A stretch of DNA of 44,456 nt from Desulfobulbaceae bacterium (GTDB lineage Bacteria > Desulfobacterota > Desulfobulbia > Desulfobulbales > Desulfobulbaceae). Shown piece after piece: positions 1 through 9,225 of the stretch. The notes under the pieces are model-generated. The model did no database searches, was not told the origin of the DNA, and saw nothing but the letters and a program-made list of their open reading frames with translations. Each line of letters begins with the position of its first letter. Within the stretch, counting starts at the first letter, position 1. The DNA lies in assembly GCA_024763055.1 (NCBI GenBank), contig JANTGH010000013.1:1-44456 (forward strand). The letters are read 5' to 3'. A program made the position numbers and the translations under genes.

Positions 1-1671
1 TTCAAAATACTGGATCAACAACCACCGGGAAGCACCGGTTTTCCCTTTCTTCGAACCACAAGATTGTACCCGGAATGGCCCTTTGCCAAAACAAAAAAGG
101 CCGATGATCAACTTGCCCGCAAGGTGGCTATCGCCCTGTTATCCATGACGCCGGAGAATAAAGCCGCAATCACCGCCGGTATCATGGGCTGGACCATTCC
201 TTTTGACTATACTCCGGTCCATGAATGTCTCAAGGTTCTTCACTTTCCCCCCTATGACAAGGTTGAAAAAATAACCTGGCGGCAGATGATTACCCAGTAC
301 CGGCCCTGGCTGATGGCCACAGCAGGCTTTGTCCTGCTGTTAGCCGGTTCGGCAGCCCATGTCTTTTTCCTCAACAGACGTCTGCACGCGGCCATGGGAG
401 AACTGGATCAGAAGCTGATTGAACGTAAAGAAATCATTGTCAACCTCAATGAATTCAAGCAGGCCCTGGACCGGATCAACGATAGTGTTTTCATGTTTAA
501 TCCGGATACGCTCAAATTTGAATACGTCAACCGGGGTGCTCTGCTCCAGATCGGCTATTCCATCGATGAACTCCTGACCATGACGCCGCTGGATATCAAA
601 CCGGAATTTAACGAACAACAATTCCTCCGGATGATCGACCCGCTTAAACATGCCCCGAATGACAGCCTGACTTTTCCAACCATCCATCAACGAAAAGACG
701 GCTCCACTCTTCCAGTCGAGGTTTTCCTCCAATATGTTGAGCTGGAATCCGGACAGGGAGTCTTTGTTGCCATAGTCCATGACATCAGCAGCCGTCTTGC
801 AGAGGAAAAAGAAAAAGAACAGCTGCAAACCCGGCTCCTTCAATCCCAGAAGCTGGAATCGGTCGGCCAGCTGGCTGCAGGAATCGCCCATGAAATAAAT
901 ACTCCCGTCCAATACGTGGGGACCAATATAGATTTTCTCGATGAATCTTTTGCCGATATCACCCAGCTGATTGAACGTTTTCTGACCCTGCTGACGACGG
1001 CGCGCAAAATGCATATCGACGAGAGTCTTCTCGGTTCCATTGACGAAGAACTCGAAGAGATCGACTGGGAATACCTGGCCGAAGAGATCCCGCAAGCCAT
1101 CAACCAATCCAAGGAAGGGGTACGGCGTGTCACCTCCATTGTCCTGGCCATGAAGGAGTTTTCCCACCCCGGCAGCAAGGACAAGGTACCCCTCGACCTG
1201 AACCGGCTCATTGAAACCACGATTACCATAGCGCGCAACGAGTGGAAGTACGTCTCCGAAGTACAAACCGATCTTGCGGAAGACCTGCCGCAGGTTCCCT
1301 GCCTTGCCGATGAAATGGGGCAGGTGCTTCTCAATGTACTGGTCAATGCCGCCCATGCCATAGCAGGCACGCTGGACAAAGAAGACGTCGAATCCAAAGG
1401 AACCATTACAATAGTTACCCGACTCATCGACAACATGGCGGAGATACGCATCCGGGATAACGGCGCCGGCATCCCGCAGGAGATCAGAGAACGGATTTTT
1501 GAACCTTTTTTTACCACCAAAGAGGTGGGCAAGGGCACCGGCCAGGGGCTGGCCATCGCCCATGATGTCATCGTCAACAAACATGGAGGGACTATTGAAC
1601 TCCAATCAACAGAGGGCAAGGGAACAACTTTTATTATTCACCTGCCGCTTGCGGAGGATCTGCAACCATGA
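1..1671 (+). CDS. Sensor histidine kinase with PhnD-like periplasmic domain (5'-truncated)
   Basis: Reading frame 1 is open from the first base, so the true start lies upstream of the window; the TTG at 64 is not a convincing start. The visible N-terminus (TRLYPEWPFAK, GWTIPFDYTPVHE) matches the end of PhnD/TtrS-like phosphonate-binding domains used as periplasmic sensors. Counting from the TTG, a membrane helix lies near residues 82-104, a PAS domain near 130-245, and the H-box LAAGIAHEINTP with His276. A roughly 60-residue acidic insertion follows before the end of the dimerisation domain (IDWEYLAEEIP). The ATPase domain has an N-box (LLNVLVNAAHAI), DNGAGIP and GKGTGQGLA. The ligand is unknown. 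The gene overlaps the REC-HDOD gene by 4 bp (ATGA), implying co-translation. It is a close paralogue of the kinase at 5955 in the catalytic half. Family assignment is firm; ligand class is not. Confidence 0.88.
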   Translation, partial: FKILDQQPPGSTGFPFLRTTRLYPEWPFAKTKKADDQLARKVAIALLSMTPENKAAITAGIMGWTIPFDYTPVHECLKVLHFPPYDKVEKITWRQMITQYRPWLMATAGFVLLLAGSAAHVFFLNRRLHAAMGELDQKLIERKEIIVNLNEFKQALDRINDSVFMFNPDTLKFEYVNRGALLQIGYSIDELLTMTPLDIKPEFNEQQFLRMIDPLKHAPNDSLTFPTIHQRKDGSTLPVEVFLQYVELESGQGVFVAIVHDISSRLAEEKEKEQLQTRLLQSQKLESVGQLAAGIAHEINTPVQYVGTNIDFLDESFADITQLIERFLTLLTTARKMHIDESLLGSIDEELEEIDWEYLAEEIPQAINQSKEGVRRVTSIVLAMKEFSHPGSKDKVPLDLNRLIETTITIARNEWKYVSEVQTDLAEDLPQVPCLADEMGQVLLNVLVNAAHAIAGTLDKEDVESKGTITIVTRLIDNMAEIRIRDNGAGIPQEIRERIFEPFFTTKEVGKGTGQGLAIAHDVIVNKHGGTIELQSTEGKGTTFIIHLPLAEDLQP

Positions 1672-2900
1672 GTGCCACCCCAAAAAAAACCATTCTCTTT
1701 GTCGATGACGAACCCAACATCCTCTCCGGTTTAAAAAGGATGTTTCGTCCCATGCGTAAAACCATGAAATTTCGATTCGCCCAATCCGTCCCGGAGGCGC
1801 TTGAGGTCATGGCCGCAGAACAAATCGACGTGGTCGTCTCGGATATGCGCATGCCGGGCATGGACGGGGCGGCACTGCTGACCACCGTTAAAAACCAGTA
1901 TCCGCATGCGATCCGGATCATGCTCACCGGCCAGGCGGATGACGAGTCCATCATGCGAACAATCGGCGTGACCCATCAGCTCTTAACCAAACCAACTGAT
2001 CCCGATGTCTTTAAACAGGTCATCAGTCGGGCCTCGGCCCTGCAGGACCTGATGACAGATGAAAAACTCAAGCAGCTGGTTTCAGGCATAGACAGCCTTC
2101 CCAGCCTGCCGGAAACCTATGCCCGACTGCAGCAGACAATGCAGAACCCGGACTGTTCGCTGGCCGATGTGGCAAAAATCATCGAACAGGACCTGGCCAT
2201 GAGCGCCAAGATTCTGCAGCTGGTTAACTCAGCTTTTTTCGGACTGTATAAACATATCAACAGCCCGACCCGGGCCGTTAACCTCCTGGGAATGGATACC
2301 ATCAAGGCACTGGTCCTCGGGGTCGGCGTTTTTTCAGAAATAAAAAGCGGTCCAAGCAAAATTTTCAGTATCAGCGCCCTGTGGTCACATTCCATGGCAA
2401 CAGCAGCCTTTGCCAAAAAAATTGCAGGAGAGGTAAGTGAAGACCAGGAGATGATCGATCACTGCTTCATTGCCGGTCTGCTGCACGATGTCGGCAAGCT
2501 GCTGCTCTTCTCCCGCTTGCCGGAACAGTATGAACAGGCCGTTGTCATGGCCGGGGAAACCGACTGCACCCTGGATGAGGCTGAACTTCGCATATTCGGA
2601 ACCGGCCATGGTGAAATCGGCGGTTACCTGATCGGGCTCTGGGGTCTGCCCGGACCGGTGGTGGAAGCCATCACCTTTCACCACCGGATAGATACGTATC
2701 CGGAACTTTCCCTTTGCCCGGCGCTCATTGTCCATGTCGCCGATTATATCTACTTCCGGCTCAACCCGGACAAGTGCATCGGTCCGCCGCCGGAACTCAA
2801 CCAACAGGCCATTGAACGGACAACCATACAGGATCATATTGAAGACTGGGTTGAGCTCTGCCGAAAAATTAAGGAACAAGAGGGAGAAGATGACGGATAA
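1668..2900 (+). CDS. Response regulator with HDOD output domain
   Basis: This 410-residue cytoplasmic protein has an N-terminal receiver domain (about 1-125) with the acidic pair FVDDE, phospho-acceptor Asp59 in VVVSDMRMPGMDG, and the conserved Lys in LLTKP. An HDOD domain (about 135-340) follows, marked by SLPSLPETYARL, LVNSAFFGL and LLHDVGKLLL. HDOD domains are HD-superfamily regulatory modules, often found in signalling and motility control, usually without proven catalysis; this one keeps the HD pair. The ATG overlaps the stop of the upstream kinase, and the next gene starts inside its 3' end, so all three are probably one transcript and this is a likely phosphorylation target of the upstream kinase. 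Output target unknown. Confidence 0.9.
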   Translation: MSATPKKTILFVDDEPNILSGLKRMFRPMRKTMKFRFAQSVPEALEVMAAEQIDVVVSDMRMPGMDGAALLTTVKNQYPHAIRIMLTGQADDESIMRTIGVTHQLLTKPTDPDVFKQVISRASALQDLMTDEKLKQLVSGIDSLPSLPETYARLQQTMQNPDCSLADVAKIIEQDLAMSAKILQLVNSAFFGLYKHINSPTRAVNLLGMDTIKALVLGVGVFSEIKSGPSKIFSISALWSHSMATAAFAKKIAGEVSEDQEMIDHCFIAGLLHDVGKLLLFSRLPEQYEQAVVMAGETDCTLDEAELRIFGTGHGEIGGYLIGLWGLPGPVVEAITFHHRIDTYPELSLCPALIVHVADYIYFRLNPDKCIGPPPELNQQAIERTTIQDHIEDWVELCRKIKEQEGEDDG

Positions 2901-4050
2901 AATACTCTTTGTCGATGATGAGGCCAACGTCATCCAGTCCATGAAGCGACAGCTGCGTAAACGTTTTCCCATGCAGACGGCGCTGAGCGGAGACGAGGCA
3001 TTACAAAAGATGAAAGAGGAGGGACCCTTTGCCGTCATCGTCTCCGACATGAGGATGCCGGGGATGGACGGAATCGAACTGCTTAAAACAGTAAAAAACC
3101 TCTATCCCGATACCGTCCGCATCATGCTGACCGGCAATGCCGATCAGGAAACAGCCATTGAGGCGGTGAACTCCGGCCAGATATTTCGTTTTCTCACCAA
3201 ACCCTGTCCGACCGCCATGCTCATTCCATCCCTGGCCCTGGCCCAACGACAATATCGGCTCGTGACTGCGGAAAAAGAACTGCTGCAGAAAACATTGAAG
3301 GGCAGCATCACCGTACTCTCCGAACTACTCAGCCAGGCCAAGCCCACGGTCTTCAGCGCCGGACTGCGGCTCAAAGAGTATGGCATCCAGGTGGCCGAGG
3401 CGCTGGAGCTACCCAACATCTGGCAGATAGAAGTTTCCGCCCTGCTGGCACAAATCGGCTGTATTTCCCTGCCGACCGACATCCTTAACAAGAAATACGC
3501 AGGTCTTGAGCTGAGCGCGGAAGAAGAAGAGATGTGGCACAATTATCCGGAGGTCGGCGCCCGGCTGCTGGACCGGATTCCCCGGTTGGACGATGTCACA
3601 AAAATGATCCGCTGGCAGCAGAAACGATTTGACGAGTTTGATAAAGAACTTGACAAAACCGAGTTTGAAGAGGTACTCACCGGCGCTCAGATTCTCAGGG
3701 CGGCCATTGATTTCGACCTGCTGATTTTTCAGGGCCGGAGCCCGAAAAAGGCGGTTGCACAACTTCGCAGCAGGCCGGGAGTATACAATCCCAAAGTCCT
3801 CGATGCCTTTGCCCGGATTCATTTTCAGGAACATGTACGCACGGTTTCCTTGCCCGTCCATGATATTGTCGTCGGCATGATTGCCGAAGAGGACATCGCT
3901 GCCAAAAACGGCGCGCTTATCCTACCCAAAGGACAGGAAATCACCTGGTCAATATTGCAGGCGCTCTATAATTTCAACCGTCAGGTTGGCATCATTGAAC
4001 CGATCACCGTCAGTATCGGCCCGAAAAACGAAAAAAACAGGGACTCCTGA
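2890..4050 (+). CDS. Response regulator with degenerate HD-GYP-like domain
   Basis: I chose the ATG at 2890 because a GGAG Shine-Dalgarno precedes it and the protein then begins at the receiver fold (MTDKILFVDDE). It overlaps the preceding gene by 11 bp. The receiver (1-120) keeps Asp53 (VSDMRMPGMDG) and Lys104 (FLTKP). The rest (about 135-340) aligns in layout with HD-GYP domains, but where an active enzyme has LLHDIGKIGIP this protein reads LLAQIGCISLP (185-195). The HD pair is therefore Ala-Gln and the following Lys is Cys; no GYP motif is seen. It is probably a catalytically dead HD-GYP acting as a binding or scaffolding output, in contrast to the intact enzyme at 7969. The final 40 residues are of unknown role. 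Length 386 residues. Confidence 0.85.
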   Translation: MTDKILFVDDEANVIQSMKRQLRKRFPMQTALSGDEALQKMKEEGPFAVIVSDMRMPGMDGIELLKTVKNLYPDTVRIMLTGNADQETAIEAVNSGQIFRFLTKPCPTAMLIPSLALAQRQYRLVTAEKELLQKTLKGSITVLSELLSQAKPTVFSAGLRLKEYGIQVAEALELPNIWQIEVSALLAQIGCISLPTDILNKKYAGLELSAEEEEMWHNYPEVGARLLDRIPRLDDVTKMIRWQQKRFDEFDKELDKTEFEEVLTGAQILRAAIDFDLLIFQGRSPKKAVAQLRSRPGVYNPKVLDAFARIHFQEHVRTVSLPVHDIVVGMIAEEDIAAKNGALILPKGQEITWSILQALYNFNRQVGIIEPITVSIGPKNEKNRDS

Positions 4051-4053
4051 GTT

Positions 4054-5919
4054 ATGAAATCCTTTTTGGGGTTGATTCATCATCCTTTCAAGCGGGGAAA
4101 TATTGCCACGGCAATCTTCATGACGCTCCTATGGGGACGACCAGCCGAGGCTGCCGCCGGAATCAAATTTCAAAATACAATACCACCCTTAATCGGCGCC
4201 GTTCTCATCATCGTTATCATCATGGGCCTGCTGTTTCGATTTCAACGATACAAGAAAACCGCTGAACTCAGCAGGGACAACCAGGAACAAAAAAACATCG
4301 GACAACAGCCGGCCGAGGAGCTCAACCGGCATCGACAAACCAAGAAAAAACTGCAACGCAGTCACAATTCCCCGCTGAAAAGCAAGGCCCGGTATACATC
4401 ACTTTTTACCGATCATCATGCGGTGATGTTGCTCATCGACCCGACAGACGGCCGGATTAAAGATGCCAACCCGGCTGCCGCCGACTATTACGGATATAGT
4501 TGCCGGGAACTGCGGGCCATGAATATCGGCGACATCAACACCCTGCCGCACCGGGAAATACTCCAGGTGATGGAACAGGCCAGAAAACGACAAAAAAAAT
4601 CATTTCATTTACATCATCGCCTGAAAAATGGAGAAATCAGGGACGTGGAGGTCTTCACCGCGCCGATTTCAATAGAAGGCCATATCTTTCTCTGTGCGAT
4701 TATCCACGACATCAGCGCCCGTATCATGGCCCAGGAAGAGCTGCAAGCCACCACGGAACGGTGGGAACGCACCTTTAACGCCATTCCGGATATCGTTACC
4801 CTCCAGGATACTTCCATGCGGATCGTCAAAATAAACAGTGCCGGTTGTGAGCTGTTCGGCCTGCTGCCGGACGAAATTATCGGTCGCCGCTGTTATGAAC
4901 TGTTCGCAGGTCTTGGGACCCCCTGTCCGGGGTGCCCCTGTAAAAAAGGGCTCAGTGTACCATTTACACCTCATTTTCAGGAAGTCTACCATGAATACCT
5001 GGACAAGACCTTCCGGATCACCACGGCCCCGGTTCCCGATGCGGCCGGAAAAGTTGAATACGTGGCCCACACGGTCAAAGATATCAGTCAAAACAAAGAA
5101 TTAGAGCAACAGCTGCTGCAAACGGAAAAAATGCGGACCGTAGTCGGACTGGCCGCCGGTGTGGCTCACGAAATCAACACCCCGCTGTCGGCTATCCTCC
5201 AGTCACTGGAACTGGTACAGATGGGTATTGATCCAGACAATGAGGAAAACAGAAAAATCGCCCGCCGACACGACCTTTCCCTGAGTAACCTGCAGGCGTA
5301 TCTTGCGGAAAAACGGCTTGATTACTTCATCGACGGAGCCCGGCAATCTGCAATCAACTCAGGAGAAATCATCACCCGCCTGCTGGAGTTCAGTCGTCCC
5401 CGCGCCGGACATGTGGAAGCCGTTGATCTGAGGGAAGTTATCCGAACGACTTGGCGTCTTGCCCAGTCCGACTACACCCTGAAGAAAAAAGAACATATTC
5501 TTGATGTAAAATTTATCGAGGAGTTTGCGCCGAATCTGGGTGCGGTTCCCTGTATGCGGATTGAACTGGAAGAGGTTCTCTTTAACCTGATCAAAAACGC
5601 TGTTCAGGCCATGGCGGACAATAACGACAGGCAGCCCCGGCTGATCCTACGTACCGGAAAGTTGGAAAGGTATGCCTGCATTGAGGTGGAGGATAACGGG
5701 CCTGGTATGGAAATGGAAATCCAACAACGCGTCTTTGAGCCCTTTTTTACCACCAAAAAGGTGGGTGAGGGAACCGGACTGGGACTTGCGGCCTGCTATT
5801 CCATTATCCACGACAAACACCATGGGAAAATCGAGGTAAACTCCACACCGGGCAAGGGAACCACGTTTTTCCTCTTCCTGCCCCTGCAGGCAAATAAAAA
5901 TATCCCGGCTGAAAAATAG
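4054..5919 (+). CDS. PAS-PAS sensor histidine kinase with cysteine-cluster PAS
   Basis: The gene starts 3 bp after the preceding stop, so it belongs to the same operon. Two hydrophobic segments (about 17-35 and 45-62) with almost nothing between them suggest a membrane anchor without a periplasmic sensor. PAS1 spans about 112-225 and PAS2 about 235-345. PAS2 contains Cys280 (GRRCYELF) and a PCPGCPC cluster (Cys291, Cys294, Cys296), a motif shared with three other kinases or cyclases in this window and plausibly redox- or metal-responsive. The H-box is LAAGVAHEINTP with His372. The ATPase domain shows NLIKNAVQAM, DNGPGM and GEGTGLGLA. No receiver is attached, so the neighbouring response regulators are the likely partners. 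Length 621 residues. Confidence 0.9.
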   Translation: MKSFLGLIHHPFKRGNIATAIFMTLLWGRPAEAAAGIKFQNTIPPLIGAVLIIVIIMGLLFRFQRYKKTAELSRDNQEQKNIGQQPAEELNRHRQTKKKLQRSHNSPLKSKARYTSLFTDHHAVMLLIDPTDGRIKDANPAAADYYGYSCRELRAMNIGDINTLPHREILQVMEQARKRQKKSFHLHHRLKNGEIRDVEVFTAPISIEGHIFLCAIIHDISARIMAQEELQATTERWERTFNAIPDIVTLQDTSMRIVKINSAGCELFGLLPDEIIGRRCYELFAGLGTPCPGCPCKKGLSVPFTPHFQEVYHEYLDKTFRITTAPVPDAAGKVEYVAHTVKDISQNKELEQQLLQTEKMRTVVGLAAGVAHEINTPLSAILQSLELVQMGIDPDNEENRKIARRHDLSLSNLQAYLAEKRLDYFIDGARQSAINSGEIITRLLEFSRPRAGHVEAVDLREVIRTTWRLAQSDYTLKKKEHILDVKFIEEFAPNLGAVPCMRIELEEVLFNLIKNAVQAMADNNDRQPRLILRTGKLERYACIEVEDNGPGMEMEIQQRVFEPFFTTKKVGEGTGLGLAACYSIIHDKHHGKIEVNSTPGKGTTFFLFLPLQANKNIPAEK

Positions 5920-5954
5920 GCCGCTGTACCTTTCCTTACAAGGAGATCTCCATC

Positions 5955-7655
5955 ATGCAACCGGAAAAGCAGACCATACTCATAGCAGAAGACGACAACC
6001 TCCTGCGAGCATCCACCGCCGAATTCCTCCACAATAATGGATACCATACCCTGGAGGCGGAGTCTGGAACAACGGCCATCGCCCTGTTGACCGAGACATG
6101 TCCTGATCTGATTATCACCGACCTGCAGATGCCCGATGTCAACGGACTGAAGGTGCTGCAGGCCGCCGGAGAACAGTGCCCGAACAGCCCGGTTATTCTC
6201 TTCTCCGGCGTCGGGACCATGGAGGATGTGGTCACGGCCCTGCGCCTGGGAGCCTGGGACTACCTGCCCAAACCACTGAGCAGCTTCGACGTCCTGCTTC
6301 TAAGTGTTGAAAAAGGACTTGAACACAAGGCCCTGCAGCTACGGATCAGACAGCATACACAACACCTCGAGCAGGCCGTACGGGAAAGAACCGCTGCCCT
6401 GGAAACCGAACTGGAAGCAAAAAAAATCGCGGAACACCATATGAAGCAGGCCAGGTGGGAATGGGAACGGACCGTGGATGCCATGCCCGAATATATTGCC
6501 CTGGTTGACACGCACCATAAGATGATACGGGTCAACCGGCCCATGGCTGCGGCCATGGGTATATCCCCGGAAGAGGCCGTCGGCAGAGAATGCTTTTTCT
6601 GTGTACATGGTCTGGAGGAGCCTCCGGACTATTGTCCCCACCGACAACTGCTCCAGGATGGACAATTCCATACCACTGAGGTGTATGAAAAACGTCTCGG
6701 CGGCTGGTTTAATATCAGTGTGGCACCCTACCGGGATCCTGACAGCGGTGACCTTCTTGGCTCGGTACATATCGCCAGGGATATCACCCGACAGCGAGAG
6801 GCGGATATGGAAAAGGAAAAACTGCAGATCCAGCTCCTCCATGCTCAGAAACTGGAGTCCGTCGGTCGGCTGGCAGCCGGTATCGCCCATGAAGTCAACA
6901 CCCCTACCCAGTATGTGGGGACCAATGTGGATTTTCTGGAAGAGAGTTGCCGTGATATTTTCGAGCTGATGACCATCTACCAGGAAATGATTGAGGCTGC
7001 GGAGACCGGAAACATCCCCGAGGAGCTGACATCCAGGGCAAAGGAGGCGCTGGAGGAAGCCGACTGGGAGTTCCTTCAAGAGGAGGTCCCCACCGCCATT
7101 GCCCAGTCAAAAGAGGGGATAAATCGTGTCACCACCATTGTCCGGGCCATGAAGGAATTTGCCCATCCCGGCAACAGGGAAAAGGAGTTGGTCAACCTGA
7201 ATTCCATCATTGAAACCACCATCACCGTTGCCCGCAACGAATGGAAATATGTGGCGGATGTTGCCACCGAGCTTGATGAAAAACTGCCGATGGTTCCCTG
7301 CCTCAGTAATGACATAGGCCAGGTAATCCTGAATATCCTGGTCAATGCCGCCCATGCCATCGAAGAACAACTTGGTGAAAATATGGCGGGGCAAAAGGGC
7401 GCAATAACCATTGGCACCGATTTTGACGAGGATTGGGTGGAGATGCGTATCAGTGACACCGGCTCCGGAATTCCAAAAGCCATCCGTAAACAGATTTACG
7501 ATCCTTTTTTCACCACCAAGGAGGTGGGGAAAGGCACCGGCCAGGGCCTGGCCATCAGTCACGATGTGATCGTCAACAAACACGGCGGCACCATCGCCAT
7601 GGACAGTGAACCGGGCAAGGGCACCTCCTTTACCATCAGACTGCCGAGAAACTAA
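5955..7655 (+). CDS. REC-PAS histidine kinase
   Basis: The start is supported by AAGGAG 11 bp before the ATG. This soluble 566-residue protein has an N-terminal receiver with Asp56 (IITDLQMPDVNG) and the Lys motif PKPLS. A coiled-coil linker spans about 130-165. A PAS domain (about 170-280) carries Cys213, Cys216 and Cys227. The kinase core has H-box LAAGIAHEVNTP (His312). The core closely resembles the first gene of the cluster: QYVGTN.DFLEES, DWEFLQEEVPTAI, RNEWKYVADV and GKGTGQGLAI all recur, including the same long acidic insertion in the dimerisation domain. A receiver at the front of a kinase implies it is controlled by another kinase, perhaps one encoded upstream. It ends the tightly packed part of the operon. 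Confidence 0.9.
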   Translation: MQPEKQTILIAEDDNLLRASTAEFLHNNGYHTLEAESGTTAIALLTETCPDLIITDLQMPDVNGLKVLQAAGEQCPNSPVILFSGVGTMEDVVTALRLGAWDYLPKPLSSFDVLLLSVEKGLEHKALQLRIRQHTQHLEQAVRERTAALETELEAKKIAEHHMKQARWEWERTVDAMPEYIALVDTHHKMIRVNRPMAAAMGISPEEAVGRECFFCVHGLEEPPDYCPHRQLLQDGQFHTTEVYEKRLGGWFNISVAPYRDPDSGDLLGSVHIARDITRQREADMEKEKLQIQLLHAQKLESVGRLAAGIAHEVNTPTQYVGTNVDFLEESCRDIFELMTIYQEMIEAAETGNIPEELTSRAKEALEEADWEFLQEEVPTAIAQSKEGINRVTTIVRAMKEFAHPGNREKELVNLNSIIETTITVARNEWKYVADVATELDEKLPMVPCLSNDIGQVILNILVNAAHAIEEQLGENMAGQKGAITIGTDFDEDWVEMRISDTGSGIPKAIRKQIYDPFFTTKEVGKGTGQGLAISHDVIVNKHGGTIAMDSEPGKGTSFTIRLPRN

Positions 7656-7968
7656 GAACCATTGCTTTTTTCTCCTCTTTTTTGATAAAATCGGCATGGC
7701 TGGATCAGGTAAGCGGAACGTAGTGAAGACTCCGAATTGGCCGGCCACAACAGATAAGCGTAGACTTCGAATGATGAAAACCCCTTGCTCCGGCAGGGGC
7801 AGGCCCTGCCTCAAGGGATTTTCGGATAAAAACGTTGTCTCCTGTGAAAATTGCATTGCAAAAAGGAGATGATCACCTGCATACTCATCTCAAAAAGAAA
7901 ATCAATTATTCATTTCTACGGGATGAAGGGCCGCAACAAAACTTTATTTCTGAAGGATCATCAACTCC
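7656..7968. other. Intergenic region carrying repeat copy A
   Basis: These 313 bases hold no convincing gene. Most of the middle is copy A of the interspersed structured repeat described separately. The last 100 bases form the leader of the REC-HD-GYP gene, with AAGGA about 12 bases before its ATG. I see no clear terminator; a T-rich stretch just after the upstream stop lacks a preceding stem. Confidence 0.6.
7684..7830 (+). repeat. Interspersed structured repeat, copy A
   Basis: This copy runs from GATAAAATCGGCATGGCTGG to GGGATTTTCGGATAAAA. It shares with copies B and C the segment GGAACGTAGTGAAGACTCCG, the palindrome TTGGCCGGCCACAAC and the hairpin GGGGCAGGCCCTGCCT. It also contains an extra GATAAGCGTAGACTTCGAA segment that reappears in divergent copy D. 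It contains no ORF of substance. Confidence 0.75.
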
Positions 7969-9039
7969 ATGGAACAGATGAGGACTGATTTGGACCAACA
8001 GACAAAGGCATTGATCATTGAAGATGACCCCTATATCCGTAACTCGGTGGCCTACTACCTGAAAAGTCGAAATTTTTCGGCAATAGAGGCGGACAACGGC
8101 ACCGAGGGTTTAGCCCTGCTCCGGCAGCAGAACCCGGATATCATCATCACCGACCTGCGCATGCCCGGTGTTGACGGCCTGATGATCCTGGAATATATCC
8201 AGAAGAAATCACCGAAAACCCCGGTTATTATCCTCTCGGGCATGGGCACCATGGATGATGTAATCAAGGCCCTGCGTCTGGGCGCCTGGGATTATTTGAC
8301 CAAACCCATCTCCAGTATGAAAATACTGGAACACGCCGTTAACCAGGCCCTGGAGCGTGCTCAACTCCTCCGCGCCAACGACCGGCACCAGCAGAAACTG
8401 GAAGAAGAGGTGGAAAAACGGACCAGGGAGCTTTACCTTCGCGAGCAGGACCTGAAAACAGCTCTGGTGGGCATTGTTGATGTGGTTGCACTGATGGTGG
8501 AAAAACGCGACCCCTATACCGCCGGCCATGAACAGCGGGTGGCGGAACTGGCCAGGGCCATCGGCTGGAAACTGGAACTGGGAGAGGAACGGTGCGAGGG
8601 GCTGCACCTGGCGGCTATCATCCATGATCTCGGCAAGGTGGCCATTCCCAGCGAGATCCTCTCCAAGCCGGGGTGTTTAACCGACATTGAATTTCAACTG
8701 ATCAAAACCCACTCCCAGGTCGGTTTTGATATCCTCTCCCGCTCCGGTGTCGACTTCCCCTGGCCCATCCCGCTTATGGTTCTGCAGCATCATGAGCGAA
8801 TAGACGGCAGTGGATATCCAAACGGTCTGCAGGGAAACGAGTTGTCAATTGAATCACGAATTCTCGGGGTTGCGGATGTTGTTGAGGCCATGGCCTCGCA
8901 CCGACCCTACCGGCCCGCTCTCGGGATCGACAAGGCCCTTGCTGAAATCAGGCAGGGCCGGGGAAATGTTTATGATCCAATCGTGGCTGATGCCTGTCTG
9001 CACCTCTTCACTGAAGAACAGTTCTCCTTTCAGCGGTAA
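7969..9039 (+). CDS. REC-HD-GYP cyclic dinucleotide phosphodiesterase
   Basis: The receiver (1-125) has Asp62 in IITDLRMPGVDG and the TKP lysine. A coiled coil (about 135-165) leads to a complete HD-GYP domain (about 165-350). It shows His187 in TAGHEQR, the catalytic pair His219-Asp220 followed by Lys223 in IIHDLGKVAIP, His248, the HH pair 274-275 and GSGYP (281-285). By family knowledge (RpfG class) this hydrolyses cyclic di-GMP in the cytoplasm; some relatives cleave 3',3'-cGAMP. Phosphorylation of the receiver would control activity. It lies 313 bp after the kinase at 5955 and was probably recruited from the same signalling cluster. A second in-frame ATG at 7978 is a possible start. Length 356 residues, normal for the class. 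Confidence 0.93.
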   Translation: MEQMRTDLDQQTKALIIEDDPYIRNSVAYYLKSRNFSAIEADNGTEGLALLRQQNPDIIITDLRMPGVDGLMILEYIQKKSPKTPVIILSGMGTMDDVIKALRLGAWDYLTKPISSMKILEHAVNQALERAQLLRANDRHQQKLEEEVEKRTRELYLREQDLKTALVGIVDVVALMVEKRDPYTAGHEQRVAELARAIGWKLELGEERCEGLHLAAIIHDLGKVAIPSEILSKPGCLTDIEFQLIKTHSQVGFDILSRSGVDFPWPIPLMVLQHHERIDGSGYPNGLQGNELSIESRILGVADVVEAMASHRPYRPALGIDKALAEIRQGRGNVYDPIVADACLHLFTEEQFSFQR

Positions 9040-9193
9040 GGGACTGAAAGAAAAGAAGTGTAACAATTTTTCGCCGAAATGTTGATCACTTTCAAGGCAC
9101 GTAATGCGTTGCATAGTCTCTTCTATTCAGCCCTTTACGCAACGTAGAAAATGGGCAAGTAGAATGTTACAGCTATTTTTGCACTGTCCCTAA
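9037..9193. mobile_element. Putative MITE-like element with inverted ends
   Basis: The left end, read forward from 9038, and the right end, read on the reverse strand from about 9193, both follow AGGGAC.G....AAAA.A..TGTAACA: 18 of 27 positions agree. The interior also has CGTTGC (9107-9112) facing GCAACG (9139-9144). The left end starts inside the stop codon of the HD-GYP gene. There is no ORF. A non-autonomous transposon relic fits, but no clear target duplication is visible, so this is tentative. Confidence 0.45.
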
Positions 9194-9225
9194 ACAAGGC
9201 ATTCGTCAGCGGAGAGTCAACAGGA

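Noticed and set aside
340-1605. 421-residue minus-strand ORF
   Set aside because: It is antisense to the strongly recognisable kinase gene, and its product matches no family I know.
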